A DNA stretch of 64,000 bases from Streptomyces malaysiense (GTDB lineage: Bacteria; Actinomycetota; Actinomycetes; Streptomycetales; Streptomycetaceae), in assembly GCF_000980885.2 (NCBI RefSeq), contig NZ_LBDA02000012.1:186001-250000 (forward strand). The letters run 5' to 3'. Shown piece by piece: positions 44,910-54,700 of this stretch. Each line of letters begins with the position of its first letter. Within the stretch, counting starts at the first letter, position 1. Below the pieces are notes generated by a model. It saw only the letters and a program-made list of their open reading frames with translations, was not told the origin of the DNA and did not search any database. The position numbers were made by a program, and so were the translations under genes.

Positions 44910-45512
44910 ATGATCTCTGTCATGCCCGCTCCGCGGGCGGACCGTGCCTCCGCGGACGCGACGGCGACCGCCTGGGCGCTGGCCGCCCGCGGCGGAGACC
45001 CCGACGCGGCCGACCACTTCGTCCGCGCCCTGCACGCCGACGTACTGCGCTACGTCACCTACCTCAGCGGCGATCCGCAGCTCGCCCACGATCTGACCCA
45101 GGACACCTTCGCGCGCGCGTTCGGCAGCCTGCACCGCTACGAAGGCCGGGCCTCGGCCCGTACCTGGCTGCTCTCGATCGCGCGCCGCGCGGTCGCCGAC
45201 AGCCTGCGCCGCGCCGCGGTCCGCCCCCGGATCGCGGACACCGTCGACTGGCGGACGGCGGTGGAGGGCGCCCAGCCGCGCGGCCTGCCGGGCTTCGACG
45301 ACGGCATCGCCCTGCTCGACCTCCTGGAGACCCTGCCCGACGAACGCCGGGAGGCGTTCCTGCTGACCCAGGTCGTCGGGCTGTCGTACGAGGAGGCGGC
45401 CGGATTCGCGGGCTGCCCCGTCGGCACGGTCCGCTCCCGGGTGTCCCGCGCCCGCGCGGGACTCGAACGGGTGCTGCGGGAGGCCGAGGCGGCGAGCGCC
45501 CTGGCCGGCTGA
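44910..45512 (+). CDS. ECF RNA polymerase sigma factor
   Basis: 200 residues: sigma-2 region (ADVLRYVTYLSGDPQLAHDL, TQDTFARAFGSLHRYEG) and sigma-4 helix-turn-helix (LTQVVGLSYEEAAGFAG, CPVGTVRSRVSRARAGL). Start ATG after GAAGGACA. No anti-sigma gene lies on either side, unlike most ECF factors; M. tuberculosis SigC is likewise an ECF factor without an adjacent cognate anti-sigma. The copper operon lies just upstream and an isonitrile lipopeptide cluster downstream, and six similar promoter elements flank it, so it is the best candidate to recognise them. Confidence 0.9.
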   Translation: MISVMPAPRADRASADATATAWALAARGGDPDAADHFVRALHADVLRYVTYLSGDPQLAHDLTQDTFARAFGSLHRYEGRASARTWLLSIARRAVADSLRRAAVRPRIADTVDWRTAVEGAQPRGLPGFDDGIALLDLLETLPDERREAFLLTQVVGLSYEEAAGFAGCPVGTVRSRVSRARAGLERVLREAEAASALAG

Positions 45513-45554
45513 CGCCGGGCCCTGCCGAGGTCCGACGTTCTCGACCGCGTGTGC

Positions 45555-45588
45555 GGCGGCACGGTCCCCGGCCGGGGACCGTGCCGCC
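45555..45588. terminator. 34-bp perfect palindrome after the sigma factor gene
   Basis: Left arm 45555-45571 (GGCGGCACGGTCCCCGG) and right arm 45572-45588 are perfect complements with no loop. It follows the sigma gene by 42 bases and ends exactly where promoter copy 4 begins, so it probably stops sigma transcription and could also form a protein-binding site. Confidence 0.6.
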
Positions 45589-45616
45589 GGGAACTCCACG
45601 GCGGTGACGCGCGACC
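45589..45616 (+). promoter_or_regulatory. ECF-type promoter element, copy 4 (one mismatch)
   Basis: GGGAAC at 45589-45594, 17-base spacer, CGACCACTG from 45612. It differs from the others by C for T in the -10 but keeps the ACTG continuation. It lies 167 bases before the hydroxylase gene, upstream of copy 5. Confidence 0.45.
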
Positions 45617-45693
45617 ACTGTGGTGCGGGAGCCGGCCGCAAGCGGACGGGAGGTCAACTCCGGTGCCGTACAGAGTAATTGCCAGGGTTTCGC

Positions 45694-45721
45694 GGGAACT
45701 CCCCGGCCCTTCGCCCCGACT
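45694..45721 (+). promoter_or_regulatory. ECF-type promoter element, copy 5 (AspH-like hydroxylase)
   Basis: GGGAAC at 45694-45699, 17-base spacer, CGACT at 45717-45721. The spacer shares GGCC and TTCGCCC with copy 6. The -10 is 62 bases before the ATG at 45783. Confidence 0.65.
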
Positions 45722-45782
45722 CCTACCGCGACGGCACCGGCCCGACGGCCGGCCGCGACGGCAGTGACCAGGAGGGGCCCGC

Positions 45783-46538
45783 ATGACACCCGAGACAGAG
45801 AACGCCTTCGCGGCGATCAGGAGCGAGCACGGCGCGGACTCCGTCGGACGTGTGGAACGCATGCTCCGGCCCGGAGGCGGGGGCGCGCGGCACCCGCTCC
45901 AGCGGGGCGCCAAGTGGATCCTTCCGGGACTGTCGCCCACGCCCTGGCACGAACCGCGCGGCCATCCCGGACTGACCCCGCTCGTCGAGGCGCTGGAAGC
46001 CGCCCATCCGCTGATCAAGGAGGAGCTGGCCGCCGCCTGGGAGGGCCGCCCGGAGGCGTTCTCGGACTACGAGCACTACCTGATCCGCCAGGAGGACTGG
46101 CAGGCCCTCCATCTGTACCGGGGCGGCGCACTGGCCGAGGAGGCGGCGGGCCTCGCGCCCACGGCGTACAAGGTGCTGGACGAGTTCGCCGTGGAGGCGG
46201 AGAGGATATGCCCCCTCCTGGAATCCCACTTCTCCACCCTGCTGCCGGGCGCGGTCATAGCCCCGCACTGCGACCTGTGGAACTTCAGCATCAATCTGCA
46301 TCTCGCCGTGGACATTCCGGATGGCTGCACCCTCACGGTGGCGGGCGAGACCCGTTCCTGGACGGAAGGGGAGTGCCTGCTCTTCGACTACTCCTTCGAG
46401 CACGCGGCGCGCAACGACGGCGACAGGCCGCGGACCTGCCTGCTCGTGGACCTCTGGCATCCGGAGACGACCGTCGCGGAGCGGCAGGCGCTCACCGCGC
46501 TCATCGACGAGGTCAGGCGTCGCCTGGACGACGGCTGA
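45783..46538 (+). CDS. Aspartyl/asparaginyl beta-hydroxylase-like dioxygenase
   Basis: 251 residues. Cupin-fold Fe(II)/2-oxoglutarate enzyme: PHCDLWNFS with metal ligands His162 and Asp164, the distal His in FEHAARND and the 2-oxoglutarate Arg in DRPRTCLLVDLWHP. Preceded by two promoter elements of the shared type. In isonitrile lipopeptide clusters hydroxylation of the amino acid or acyl chain would be a reasonable tailoring step, but this gene is not part of the minimal ScoA-E set. Its role is inferred only from position. Confidence 0.8.
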   Translation: MTPETENAFAAIRSEHGADSVGRVERMLRPGGGGARHPLQRGAKWILPGLSPTPWHEPRGHPGLTPLVEALEAAHPLIKEELAAAWEGRPEAFSDYEHYLIRQEDWQALHLYRGGALAEEAAGLAPTAYKVLDEFAVEAERICPLLESHFSTLLPGAVIAPHCDLWNFSINLHLAVDIPDGCTLTVAGETRSWTEGECLLFDYSFEHAARNDGDRPRTCLLVDLWHPETTVAERQALTALIDEVRRRLDDG

Positions 46539-46619
46539 AGGGCCGGCGTTCGCGGCGAACGACGATCCGGCCGAGATTCCCTACCGTTCCCCATCGATGA
46601 GTGAGGAGGTTGTCGACCG

Positions 46620-47993
46620 GTGCGGGCCCGGCTCTCCCTTCCCGTCCTGGCGCTGGCCCAACTGGTCATCGCGCTCGACTACAACATCGTCTACGTCGCC
46701 CTTCCCGGCATAGGCGACGGCCTCGGCTTCTCCTCGCACGGCCTCCAGTGGGTGGTGAGCGCCTACGTCGTGACCACCGGCGGCTTCCTGCTGCTGGGCG
46801 GCCGGACGGCCGATCTGCTGGGTCGGCGCCGGACCTTCGTCGCCGCGGCGCTCGTGTACGCGGGGTCCTCGCTGGTGGGCGGCCTGTCCGGGTCGGCGGG
46901 CGGCCTCGTCGCCGTCCGCGCGGCGCAGGGCGTCGGCGGATCGCTGCTGTTCCCGGCGACCCTCGCCCTGATCAACACCCTCTACGCGGAGGGCCCCGCC
47001 CGTAACCGGGCCCTGGCGGTATGGGGCGCCGCGGGGGCCGGCGGTCTCTGCTTCGGTTCCCTGCTGGGCGGTGTGCTCGTCGAGGCGTTCGGCTGGCGGT
47101 CGGTCTTCTTCGTCAACGTGCCCGTGGCGGCGGCGCTGGCGTGGGCGGGACGGGCGCTCTTCCCGGCCGACGCCCCGCGCAGCCGCCCGCGCCGGTACGA
47201 CGTGACGGGCGCCCTGGCCGGCACCGCAGGCATCACGCTCCTGGTGTTCTCGCTGGTGCGAGCCCCCGAGGCGGGCTGGGACGACCGGTCCGCGCTGCTC
47301 GGCGCCGCCCTCGCGGTCACCCTGCTGGCCGTCTTCGCCGTCGTGGAGACCCGTGCGCGCGACCCCCTGGTGCCGGCGCGGCTGTTCGCCCACCGAGGAC
47401 TGCTCGGCGTGATGGCCCTCACCGCGCTCTACAGCGCCACCTTCAGCTCACTGCCGTACTTCATGACCCTCTACTTCCAGACCGTCCGCGGCTACGACGC
47501 GTTCACGACCGGCCTCGCGTTCCTCGTCCCGGCCGTGGTGACCGCCCTGGGCACCAAGGCCGGTGAACTGGCCGTCGCCCGACTGGGGCCGGGGCGCGTG
47601 CTGGCCGGCGGCCTGGCGCTGGGCGCGGGCGGAGCCGTCGTGCTCGGGCTCGCGCTCACCGAGCACGGGCCGTACTCCCTGCTGCTGCCCGGCATCGTGC
47701 TGCTCGGGCTCGGGCAGGGCGCCGCCTGGACCGGCATGTGGATCGCCGCCGCCTCCGGAGTGGCCGCCGAGGACCAGGGAGTGGCCTCCGCAATGGCCTC
47801 CACCGCCCTCCAGGTGGGCGGCGCGATCGGCCTCGCCCTGCTGGTCGCCCTGTCCTCGGGCGCCGGTCAGGGCCCGCCGGAGGCGAACCCGCTCACCGGC
47901 ATACGGGTCGCCGTCTTCGCCGTCGCGGCCGCCCTCTGCTGCGGTGCGCCGCTCACCCTTGCCCTGCGCACCGGCCGCGCCTCCGCCGCGTAG
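46620..47993 (+). CDS. MFS exporter (DHA2-type)
   Basis: 457 residues with 12-14 transmembrane segments. QLVIALDYNIVYVALPGI opens helix 1; GGRTADLLGRRRTF is the conserved loop 2-3 motif and GAAGAGGLCFGSLLGGVL resembles the antiporter motif C. A GTG start follows GAGGAGG. It sits between the hydroxylase and the isonitrile lipopeptide genes and probably exports the product. Confidence 0.88.
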   Translation: MRARLSLPVLALAQLVIALDYNIVYVALPGIGDGLGFSSHGLQWVVSAYVVTTGGFLLLGGRTADLLGRRRTFVAAALVYAGSSLVGGLSGSAGGLVAVRAAQGVGGSLLFPATLALINTLYAEGPARNRALAVWGAAGAGGLCFGSLLGGVLVEAFGWRSVFFVNVPVAAALAWAGRALFPADAPRSRPRRYDVTGALAGTAGITLLVFSLVRAPEAGWDDRSALLGAALAVTLLAVFAVVETRARDPLVPARLFAHRGLLGVMALTALYSATFSSLPYFMTLYFQTVRGYDAFTTGLAFLVPAVVTALGTKAGELAVARLGPGRVLAGGLALGAGGAVVLGLALTEHGPYSLLLPGIVLLGLGQGAAWTGMWIAAASGVAAEDQGVASAMASTALQVGGAIGLALLVALSSGAGQGPPEANPLTGIRVAVFAVAAALCCGAPLTLALRTGRASAA

Positions 47994-48045
47994 CCGGCTC
48001 GACCCGCCCCCCGCTCTCCCATCCTCGACCGGAACGGACCACCCC

Positions 48046-48281
48046 GTGACCACCTACGACCGGCTCGTCGCCGTCGTCGGCCTGCACGACGTACCCGCCG
48101 ACCTCATCCGTCCCGACGCCGCTCTCGGCGCACTGGACGTCGACTCCCCGACCACGGCCGGGACCGGCATCCGCATCGCACGGGACCCGGGCGTCACGTA
48201 GGCGAGGACGAACTCGAACCCGGCCGCACCCTCGGCGAGATCGCCGAACTCGTCGACTCCCGTCGCGGAACCACCGTCTGA
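48046..48281 (+). pseudogene. Acyl/peptidyl carrier protein with a one-base frameshift
   Basis: GTG at 48046 begins TTYDRLVAVVGLHDVPADLI, then LGALDVDSPTTAGTGIRIAR with the 4'-phosphopantetheine Ser in DVDS; the frame stops at 48199. Adding one base at about 48197 continues as [18 protein letters not shown] and VDSRRGTTV to a stop at 48279, the normal end of a 78-residue carrier protein. Pro after the Ser, where Leu is usual, also suggests decay. It lies immediately before the dioxygenase gene; a second, intact carrier protein is at 51456. Confidence 0.65.
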
Positions 48282-48324
48282 CCCCGCACCACCCCGACCG
48301 CATCCCCGGAAAGGAACGGCAGCC

Positions 48325-49215
48325 ATGCAGATCAAGGACCAGCCCGGTGCCGCACTCGGCGTCACCGTCGAGGACTTCGACCACACCACGGCCTCCGAAG
48401 CCGACGTCCAGGACCTGAAGAAATCCGTCTACACGAGGAAGATCGCCGTTCTGAAGGGCCAGGACCTCACCCCCGAGCAGTTCCTCGCCCTCGGCAAGCG
48501 CCTGGGCCGCCCCGAGACGTACTACGAGCCGATGTACGAGCACCCGGACGTCCCGGAGGTGTTCGTCTCCTCCGACGTCCCGGAGAACGGCAGGCGGATA
48601 GGAGTGCCGAAGACGGGCAGGTTCTGGCACGCCGACTACCAGTTCATGCCCGACCCCTTCGGCATCACCCTGATCCACCCGCAGGTCGTCCCCGAGAAGA
48701 ACCGCGGCACCTACTTCATCGACATGGGCAGGGCCTACGAGCGGCTGCCCGAGGAGCTGAGAGCGGCCATCGCCGGAACGCGCTGCCGGCACTCCGTGCG
48801 GAAGTACTTCAAGATCCGGCCGCAGGACGTCTACCGGCCGATCTCCGAGATCATCGAGGAGGTCGAGACGAAGACCCCGCCGGTGGTCCAGCCCACCACC
48901 TTCACCCATCCGATGACCGGGGAGACGGTCCTCTACCTCAGCGAGGGCTTCACCGTCGGAATCGAGGGCGGGGACGGCGAACCGCTCGACGGGGAACTGC
49001 TGGAGCGCCTCTTCGAGGCCACCGGCCAGCTCGACGACACCTTCGGGCACGAGGGCATCCACCTGCAGAGCTTCGAGAAGGGCGACCTGCTGGTCTGGGA
49101 CAACCGCAGCCTCATCCACCGGGCCCGCCACACCACCACCCCGGAACCCACGGTCTCGTACCGGGTCACCGTCCACGACGAACGGAAGCTGTACGACGGG
49201 ATGCGGGTCGCGTGA
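48325..49215 (+). CDS. scoE: ScoE-type Fe(II)/2-oxoglutarate isonitrile synthase
   Basis: 296 residues, TauD/TfdA fold. Fe ligands His102 and Asp104 in FWHADYQF and distal His265 in SLIHRARH. ScoE (Rv0097 in M. tuberculosis) oxidatively decarboxylates an N-carboxymethyl 3-aminoacyl group to an isonitrile. Assignment rests on the conserved order dioxygenase-lyase-ligase-carrier-NRPS seen here. Start ATG after AAAGGAACGGCAGCC. Overlaps the next gene by GTGA. Confidence 0.85.
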   Translation: MQIKDQPGAALGVTVEDFDHTTASEADVQDLKKSVYTRKIAVLKGQDLTPEQFLALGKRLGRPETYYEPMYEHPDVPEVFVSSDVPENGRRIGVPKTGRFWHADYQFMPDPFGITLIHPQVVPEKNRGTYFIDMGRAYERLPEELRAAIAGTRCRHSVRKYFKIRPQDVYRPISEIIEEVETKTPPVVQPTTFTHPMTGETVLYLSEGFTVGIEGGDGEPLDGELLERLFEATGQLDDTFGHEGIHLQSFEKGDLLVWDNRSLIHRARHTTTPEPTVSYRVTVHDERKLYDGMRVA

Positions 49216-49760
49216 GCGCGCCCGCCGCCGGCCGTGCCGCCGCCTCGCCGCCCCGGTCGTACGCCACCGACGGGGAACTGCTGGCCCGTGTCCTGGCGCC
49301 CTACAAGGAGCACTGCGAGTACCTGAGGTCCGCGGAGGTCACGGCGTCCGGCGGACTCTCCCGCGCCCGCTGCGCCTTCGCGATCCCGGAGTCCTGCTAC
49401 ATCGACGACACCGGCCATCTGAACTCGGTCGAGGTCAACATCGCCTACAACCAGATGATGTACTACCTGGTCGCCAAGTCCGTGCAGGAGCGGCTGCTGA
49501 CCGGGTTCGAGGACTGGACCCTCGACGACTTCTGGCGCCACCAGCTCCCGGACATCCTCATCGCCCGCTTCACGGCGAACTTCCGGCGGCCCGTCGACCC
49601 TCGCCGGTTCACCGGGGAGATGGAGTTCCGCTCCGTGACCCGGCGCGCCTCCGCCACGGCCGGCCCCTTCCTCCACGCTCCGACCGCGTTCCGCTACCAG
49701 GACGCCCACGGCGGCCGGTGCGACGGCGAGGTGACCCTCGCGTTCGTCAACGTCCCCTGA
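49212..49760 (+). CDS. scoD: ScoD-type hot-dog lyase (FcoT family)
   Basis: 182 residues, FcoT-like hot-dog fold (Rv0098 in M. tuberculosis): [20 protein letters not shown] and [14 protein letters not shown] are typical. In isonitrile lipopeptide synthesis this enzyme adds glycine to the beta carbon of an alpha,beta-unsaturated acyl-ACP. Start GTG overlaps the dioxygenase stop. Confidence 0.85.
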   Translation: MSAPAAGRAAASPPRSYATDGELLARVLAPYKEHCEYLRSAEVTASGGLSRARCAFAIPESCYIDDTGHLNSVEVNIAYNQMMYYLVAKSVQERLLTGFEDWTLDDFWRHQLPDILIARFTANFRRPVDPRRFTGEMEFRSVTRRASATAGPFLHAPTAFRYQDAHGGRCDGEVTLAFVNVP

Positions 49761-49785
49761 CCCGACCACCGAAGGGAGACCGCAC

Positions 49786-51369
49786 ATGGACACGTCCACG
49801 GTGCCGCAGCCCCAGGGCGCGAGGCCCCGCCGTCCCGAACCGACCACCCTGGTCCACACCACCCGCTTCCACGCCGCCCGCCGGCCGGCGGCCGTCGCGG
49901 TGATCTGCGAGGGCCGCACCCTGACGTACGGCGAACTGCACCGCGTCAGCAACCGCATGGCGCACGCCCTGCGGGCCGCGGGCCTCGGCGAGGGCGACCG
50001 GGTCGCCTACCTGGGAAAGGAGTCCGAGCACTACTACGAGGCGCTCTTCGCCTGCGCCAAGACCGGCGCCGTGCTGGTCCCGGTCAACTGGCGGCTCGCC
50101 GCCCCCGAGGTGAGCCACATCCTCCAGGACTCCGGCACCCGACTGCTGTTCCTGGAGGACGAGTTCGCCCCGATCGTCGCGGCCATGCCCACCCGGCCCC
50201 CGGAGACCGTCGTCCCGGTGGGCTCGATCACCGCCTGGCGCGCCGGACACCCCGACGGCGAGACGGAGTTCGAGGCCACGCCCGACACGCCGGTCGCCCA
50301 GCTCTACACCAGCGGCACCACCGGCCTGCCCAAGGGAGTCGTACTCGCCCACCGCAGCTTCTTCGCGATCCGCGACGCGCTGGCGAGCCGGGGACTGGAC
50401 TGGATCGACTGGCGGCAGGGCGACATCGCGCTGATCGGCATCCCCGGCTTCCACGTCGGCGGCCTGTGGTGGGCCACCCAGAACCTCAACGCCGGTGCGA
50501 CGATCGTCGCCCTGCGCGCCTTCGCCGCCCGGCAGGCCGTGGACCTCATCCGCGACCTCGGCATCACCACCGCCTGCGTGGTCCCGGCCATGCTGCGCAT
50601 GATGCTCACCGAACCCGGCGTCGGGCCCCGGGACTTCACCACCCTGCGCAAGACGGTGTACGGCGGATCCCCTGTCTCCGAGGCGCTGCTGGAGCAGAGC
50701 CTCGCCGTCCTCGACTGCGAGTTCGCCCAGATCTACGGCCTGACGGAGACCGGGAACACCGCCGTCTGTCTGCCCCCGGCCGCCCATGTCCCCGGCAGCC
50801 CCCTCATGCGGGCCGCCGGGCGCCCCTACCCCGGGGTGCGGGTCAAGACGATCGACGGCCGGGGCCGCGAACTGCCGCCGGGTGCCGTGGGCGAGGTCTG
50901 CCTGCGCACCCCCGCCCGGATGGTCGAGTACTGGGGCCTGCCCGAAAGAACCGCCCGGACGCTCGTCGACGGCTGGATCCACACCGGTGACGCCGGCTAC
51001 CTCGATGAGGACGGTCACGTCTTCATCCACGACCGCATCAAGGACGCCATCCTGGTCGCCGGCGAGAACGTCTACCCCGCCGAGATCGAGAACGTGCTGG
51101 AACGCCACCCCGCGGTGGGGGAGGCGGTCGTGATCGGGGTCCCCGACGAGCGGTGGGGAGAGCGGGTCCACGCCTTCGTGGTCCCGGCGGCCGGTGCGCG
51201 GCCCAGCCGCCGGGACCTGCACACCTTCCTCGTGCCGCGGCTGGCCGCGTTCAAACTGCCCGCGGACTACGAGTTCACGGACCACCTGCCGCGCAACCCG
51301 AGCGGCAAGATCCTCCGCCGCGAGCTGCGCGACCGCTACTGGCGCGACTCCGCCCGCCAGGTCAACTGA
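49786..51369 (+). CDS. scoC: ScoC-type acyl-ACP ligase (FadD10-like)
   Basis: 527 residues of the ANL superfamily: P-loop QLYTSGTTGLPKGVVLAH, A5 YGLTETGNTA, A7-A8 HTGDAGYLDEDGHVF, and A10 PRNPSGKILRRE. It activates a fatty acid as adenylate and loads it on the carrier protein, as ScoC and FadD10 do. ATG after GAAGGGAGACCGCAC. Confidence 0.87.
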   Translation: MDTSTVPQPQGARPRRPEPTTLVHTTRFHAARRPAAVAVICEGRTLTYGELHRVSNRMAHALRAAGLGEGDRVAYLGKESEHYYEALFACAKTGAVLVPVNWRLAAPEVSHILQDSGTRLLFLEDEFAPIVAAMPTRPPETVVPVGSITAWRAGHPDGETEFEATPDTPVAQLYTSGTTGLPKGVVLAHRSFFAIRDALASRGLDWIDWRQGDIALIGIPGFHVGGLWWATQNLNAGATIVALRAFAARQAVDLIRDLGITTACVVPAMLRMMLTEPGVGPRDFTTLRKTVYGGSPVSEALLEQSLAVLDCEFAQIYGLTETGNTAVCLPPAAHVPGSPLMRAAGRPYPGVRVKTIDGRGRELPPGAVGEVCLRTPARMVEYWGLPERTARTLVDGWIHTGDAGYLDEDGHVFIHDRIKDAILVAGENVYPAEIENVLERHPAVGEAVVIGVPDERWGERVHAFVVPAAGARPSRRDLHTFLVPRLAAFKLPADYEFTDHLPRNPSGKILRRELRDRYWRDSARQVN

Positions 51370-51455
51370 TGCCCCGGCCCGGACCGTTCGCCCCCGGCGC
51401 GGCGCGCCGCGAGCCGTCGCCGCACCGGCGCAGGAGCCACCGAGAGAGAGCCCCC

Positions 51456-51713
51456 ATGCCTGAACCACTCACCCTGGACAGCTTCCGCGCGGACCTCGCC
51501 GCATGCCTGTTCCTGGAGCCCGGCGAAGTCGACCTGGAAGAGAGCCCGCTGGACGCGGGACTGGACTCGCTGCGCATCGTCACCCTGCTGGAGCGCTGGC
51601 AGGCGGCGGGCGCCGAGGTCACCTTCGTCGACCTCGCCGAGCGCACCTCCTTCGCCCAGTGGTGGCAGCTGCTCACCGAACGCGTACGAGGAGCCGGACG
51701 TGCCGACACCTGA
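51456..51713 (+). CDS. scoB: ScoB-type acyl carrier protein
   Basis: 85 residues, ATG at 51456 (GAGAGAGAG upstream). Phosphopantetheine Ser38 in DAGLDSLRIVTL. It carries the acyl chain for the ligase, lyase and dioxygenase steps, like Rv0100. It overlaps the synthetase start by 14 bases. Confidence 0.87.
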   Translation: MPEPLTLDSFRADLAACLFLEPGEVDLEESPLDAGLDSLRIVTLLERWQAAGAEVTFVDLAERTSFAQWWQLLTERVRGAGRADT

Positions 51714-54700
51714 GCGACGTCCGCTGCTGGCCGCCCAGGAGGGCATCTGGGCCGGCCAGCAACTCGACACGGACAGCCCGGCGTACAACACCGCCGAGTA
51801 CCTGCGCATCGCCGGTCCCCTGGACACGGCCGTCTTCGAGCGCGCCCTGCGCCGTGTGGTCGCCGAGACCGAGGCCCTGAACGTCACCTTCGACACCGAC
51901 GACACCGGCCGCCCCCGGCAGATCCGCACCCCGGCCGGCGACTGGCCCCTCCACCTCGCGGACCTCACCGCCGAGGCCGACCCGGGAGCCGGCGCGACGG
52001 CCTGGATGGAGCAGGACACGGCCCGCCCCGTCGACCTCGCCCGCGGCCCGGTCTTCGGCCACGCCCTGCTGCGGACCGCGCCCGAGGAGTTCCTCTGGTA
52101 CCACCGCGTCCACCACATCGCCCTCGACGGCTTCGGCCTCTCCCTCGTCGCCCGGCGCGTCGCCGAGGTCTACACCGCCCTCATGGCCGGCGGGCCCGTA
52201 CCGGAGAGCGGATTCGGCACCCTGGAATCCGTCCTCGCCGAGGAACGCGCCTACCGGGAATCCGCCCGCCACACCGAGGACCGCGACTACTGGACCGGCC
52301 GCTACGCCGACCACCCGCCGGTCTTCGGCCCGGCGGGCCGCTCCGCCCTGCCCGCCCGCACCTTCCACCGGCACGTCGCCGACCTCGACCCGGCCGCCGC
52401 CGGCCGACTGCGCACCGTCGCCCTTGAACTGTCCGTCTCCTGGCCGGAGATACTCCTCGCGGTCACCGCCGCCCAGCTGCACCGGCTCACCCGGGCCCCG
52501 GAGATCGTCCTGAGCCTGCCCGTGACGGGCCGTCTCGGGTCGGTCTCGCTGCGGGTGCCCGCCATGGTGCGCAACATCCTGCCCCTGCGGGTCACCGTCA
52601 CCCCCGACGACAGCCTCCGCGTCCTCGCGCCCCGGATCTCGCGCGAGCTGCGCGCCGCACTGCCGCACCAGCGCTACCGCTACGAGCGGTTGCGCCGCGA
52701 CCTGAAACTGGTGGGCGGGCAGCGCCGGCTGTCCGGGCCGGGCGTGAACATCATGCCCTTCGCGTACGACCTGAGGTTCGCCGGGCATCCGAGCACCGTC
52801 CACAACGTGTCCGCGGGTCCCGTCGACGACCTGGCCGTCAACGTCTACGACCGTGCGGACGGCACCGGTCCGCGCATCGCCGTCGACACCAACCCGGAGC
52901 TGTACACCGAGACCGGGACGGCCGCCCTCGGGGAAGGACTGCTCGCCCTGCTGGCGGAGGCGCTCGCCGGCCCGGACCGGGCGCTCGGCGGAACACGGGC
53001 GCACCGTACCGTGCCCGTCCTGGACGGCGGCCCCCTGCCCGCCCCCGCCCGTCCGGTACTGAGCCTGATCGCCGACCACGCCGCCCGACGGGGTGCGGCC
53101 GTCGCCGTCGAGCACGCCGGGACGACCCTGACCTACGCCCGGCTCTTCGGCGCCGCCCGCGGCATCGCCCGGGAACTGGCCGGTCGCGGTGTCGGAAGGG
53201 GCGACCTGGTGGCCCTGGCCCTGCCCCGGGGGGCGGACGCGGTCACCGCCCTGCTCGGAGTGCTGCTGTCGGGCGCCGCCTACTGCCCCCTCGACCCGGG
53301 GGCACCCGCCGACCGTACCGCCCGGCTGCTCGCCGACGCCGCCCCGGCGCTCGTCCTGACCACCGGCGTTTACGCGGCCGGGTTCAGGGACCGTCCGGTA
53401 CTGCTGCTGGAGGGACTGGGACCCGGCACCACCGGCACCCCGTCGGCGCCCGCGCCCGCGGACCTCGCGTACGTCCTGCACACCTCGGGCTCCACCGGGC
53501 GGCCCAAGGGCGTCGCGGTCGGCCATGCCGCGCTCGCGCACTTCGTCGCCGCCGCCACTTACCGTTACGGACTGCGCCGTGAGGACCGCGTCCTCCAGTT
53601 CGCGCCGCCGCACTTCGACGCCAGCGTGGAGGAGATCTTCCTGACCCTGTGCGCCGGCGCCACCCTGGTGGTGCGGACCGACGACATGACGGATTCGGTG
53701 CCGGGCTTCCTCGACGCCTGCGCCCGGCTGCGGGTGAGCGTGCTGGATCTGCCGACCGCCTACTGGCACGAGGTCGCCCACGCGGTCTCGACCGGCGCCG
53801 CCGCCCTGCCCGAGTCCGTGCGAACCGTCGTCATCGGCGGCGAGACGGCCCTGCCCGAACGGGTCGAGCGCTGGCGCGCGGCGGTGGGCACCTCGGTCAC
53901 CCTGCTGAACACCTACGGCCCCACCGAGGCCACGGTCGTCGCCACCGTCGCCGATGTGAGCGCACCCGGGCCCGACGCCGGTGAGGTGCCCATCGGCCTG
54001 CCCCTGCCCGGCACCCGGGCAGCCGTCGTCGACGGCGAGCTGTACCTGCTGGGCCCGACACTCGCCGACGGCTACCGGGGAGACCCGCCGGACGGTGCGC
54101 GCTTCGCCCCGCTCACGGCCCTCGCGGGCGCGCCACGCGCCTACCGCACCGGCGATCTGGTCCGCGTCGGCGAGGACGGGCAACTGCGTCATCTCGGGCG
54201 GGCCGACGCCGAGTTCAAGATCAGTGGGCACCGGGTGCAGCCCGCCGAGGTGGAGAGCGCCCTGCTCACGTATCGCGGCGTCCGGGAGGCGGCCGTCGCC
54301 GGGCAGGTCCTGCCGGACGGCACCCGGCGGCTGGTCGCCCATGTGGTGGCCGAGCCCCCGGCACCCTCCGCCGCCGAGATCCGGGACCACCTCCGCACGA
54401 GGCTGCCCGCGGCGCTGGTCCCCTCCGCCGTCGAGTTCGCCGACCGGCTGCCCCGCACCGGCTCGGGCAAGATAGACCGGGCCGCCCTCGCCGCGCCGCC
54501 CGCCCGCCGGGCGCCCGCGACGGGAAGCCCCCTGGAACGGACCGTCACCGGCATCTGGCGGCAGATCCTCGGCACCGACGCCGTCGCCCTGGACGACGAC
54601 GTGTTCGACCTGGGCGCCCAGTCCCTCCAGGCCATCCAGGCCGCCAGCCGGCTCGGCACGGCACTCGCCCGGGAGGTGAAGGTCGCCTGGCTCTTCCAGC

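Noticed and set aside
45549..45767. Small plus-strand frame between sigma gene and hydroxylase
   Set aside because: It runs through the palindrome and both promoter elements, has no ribosome binding site and an Arg/Pro-rich composition.
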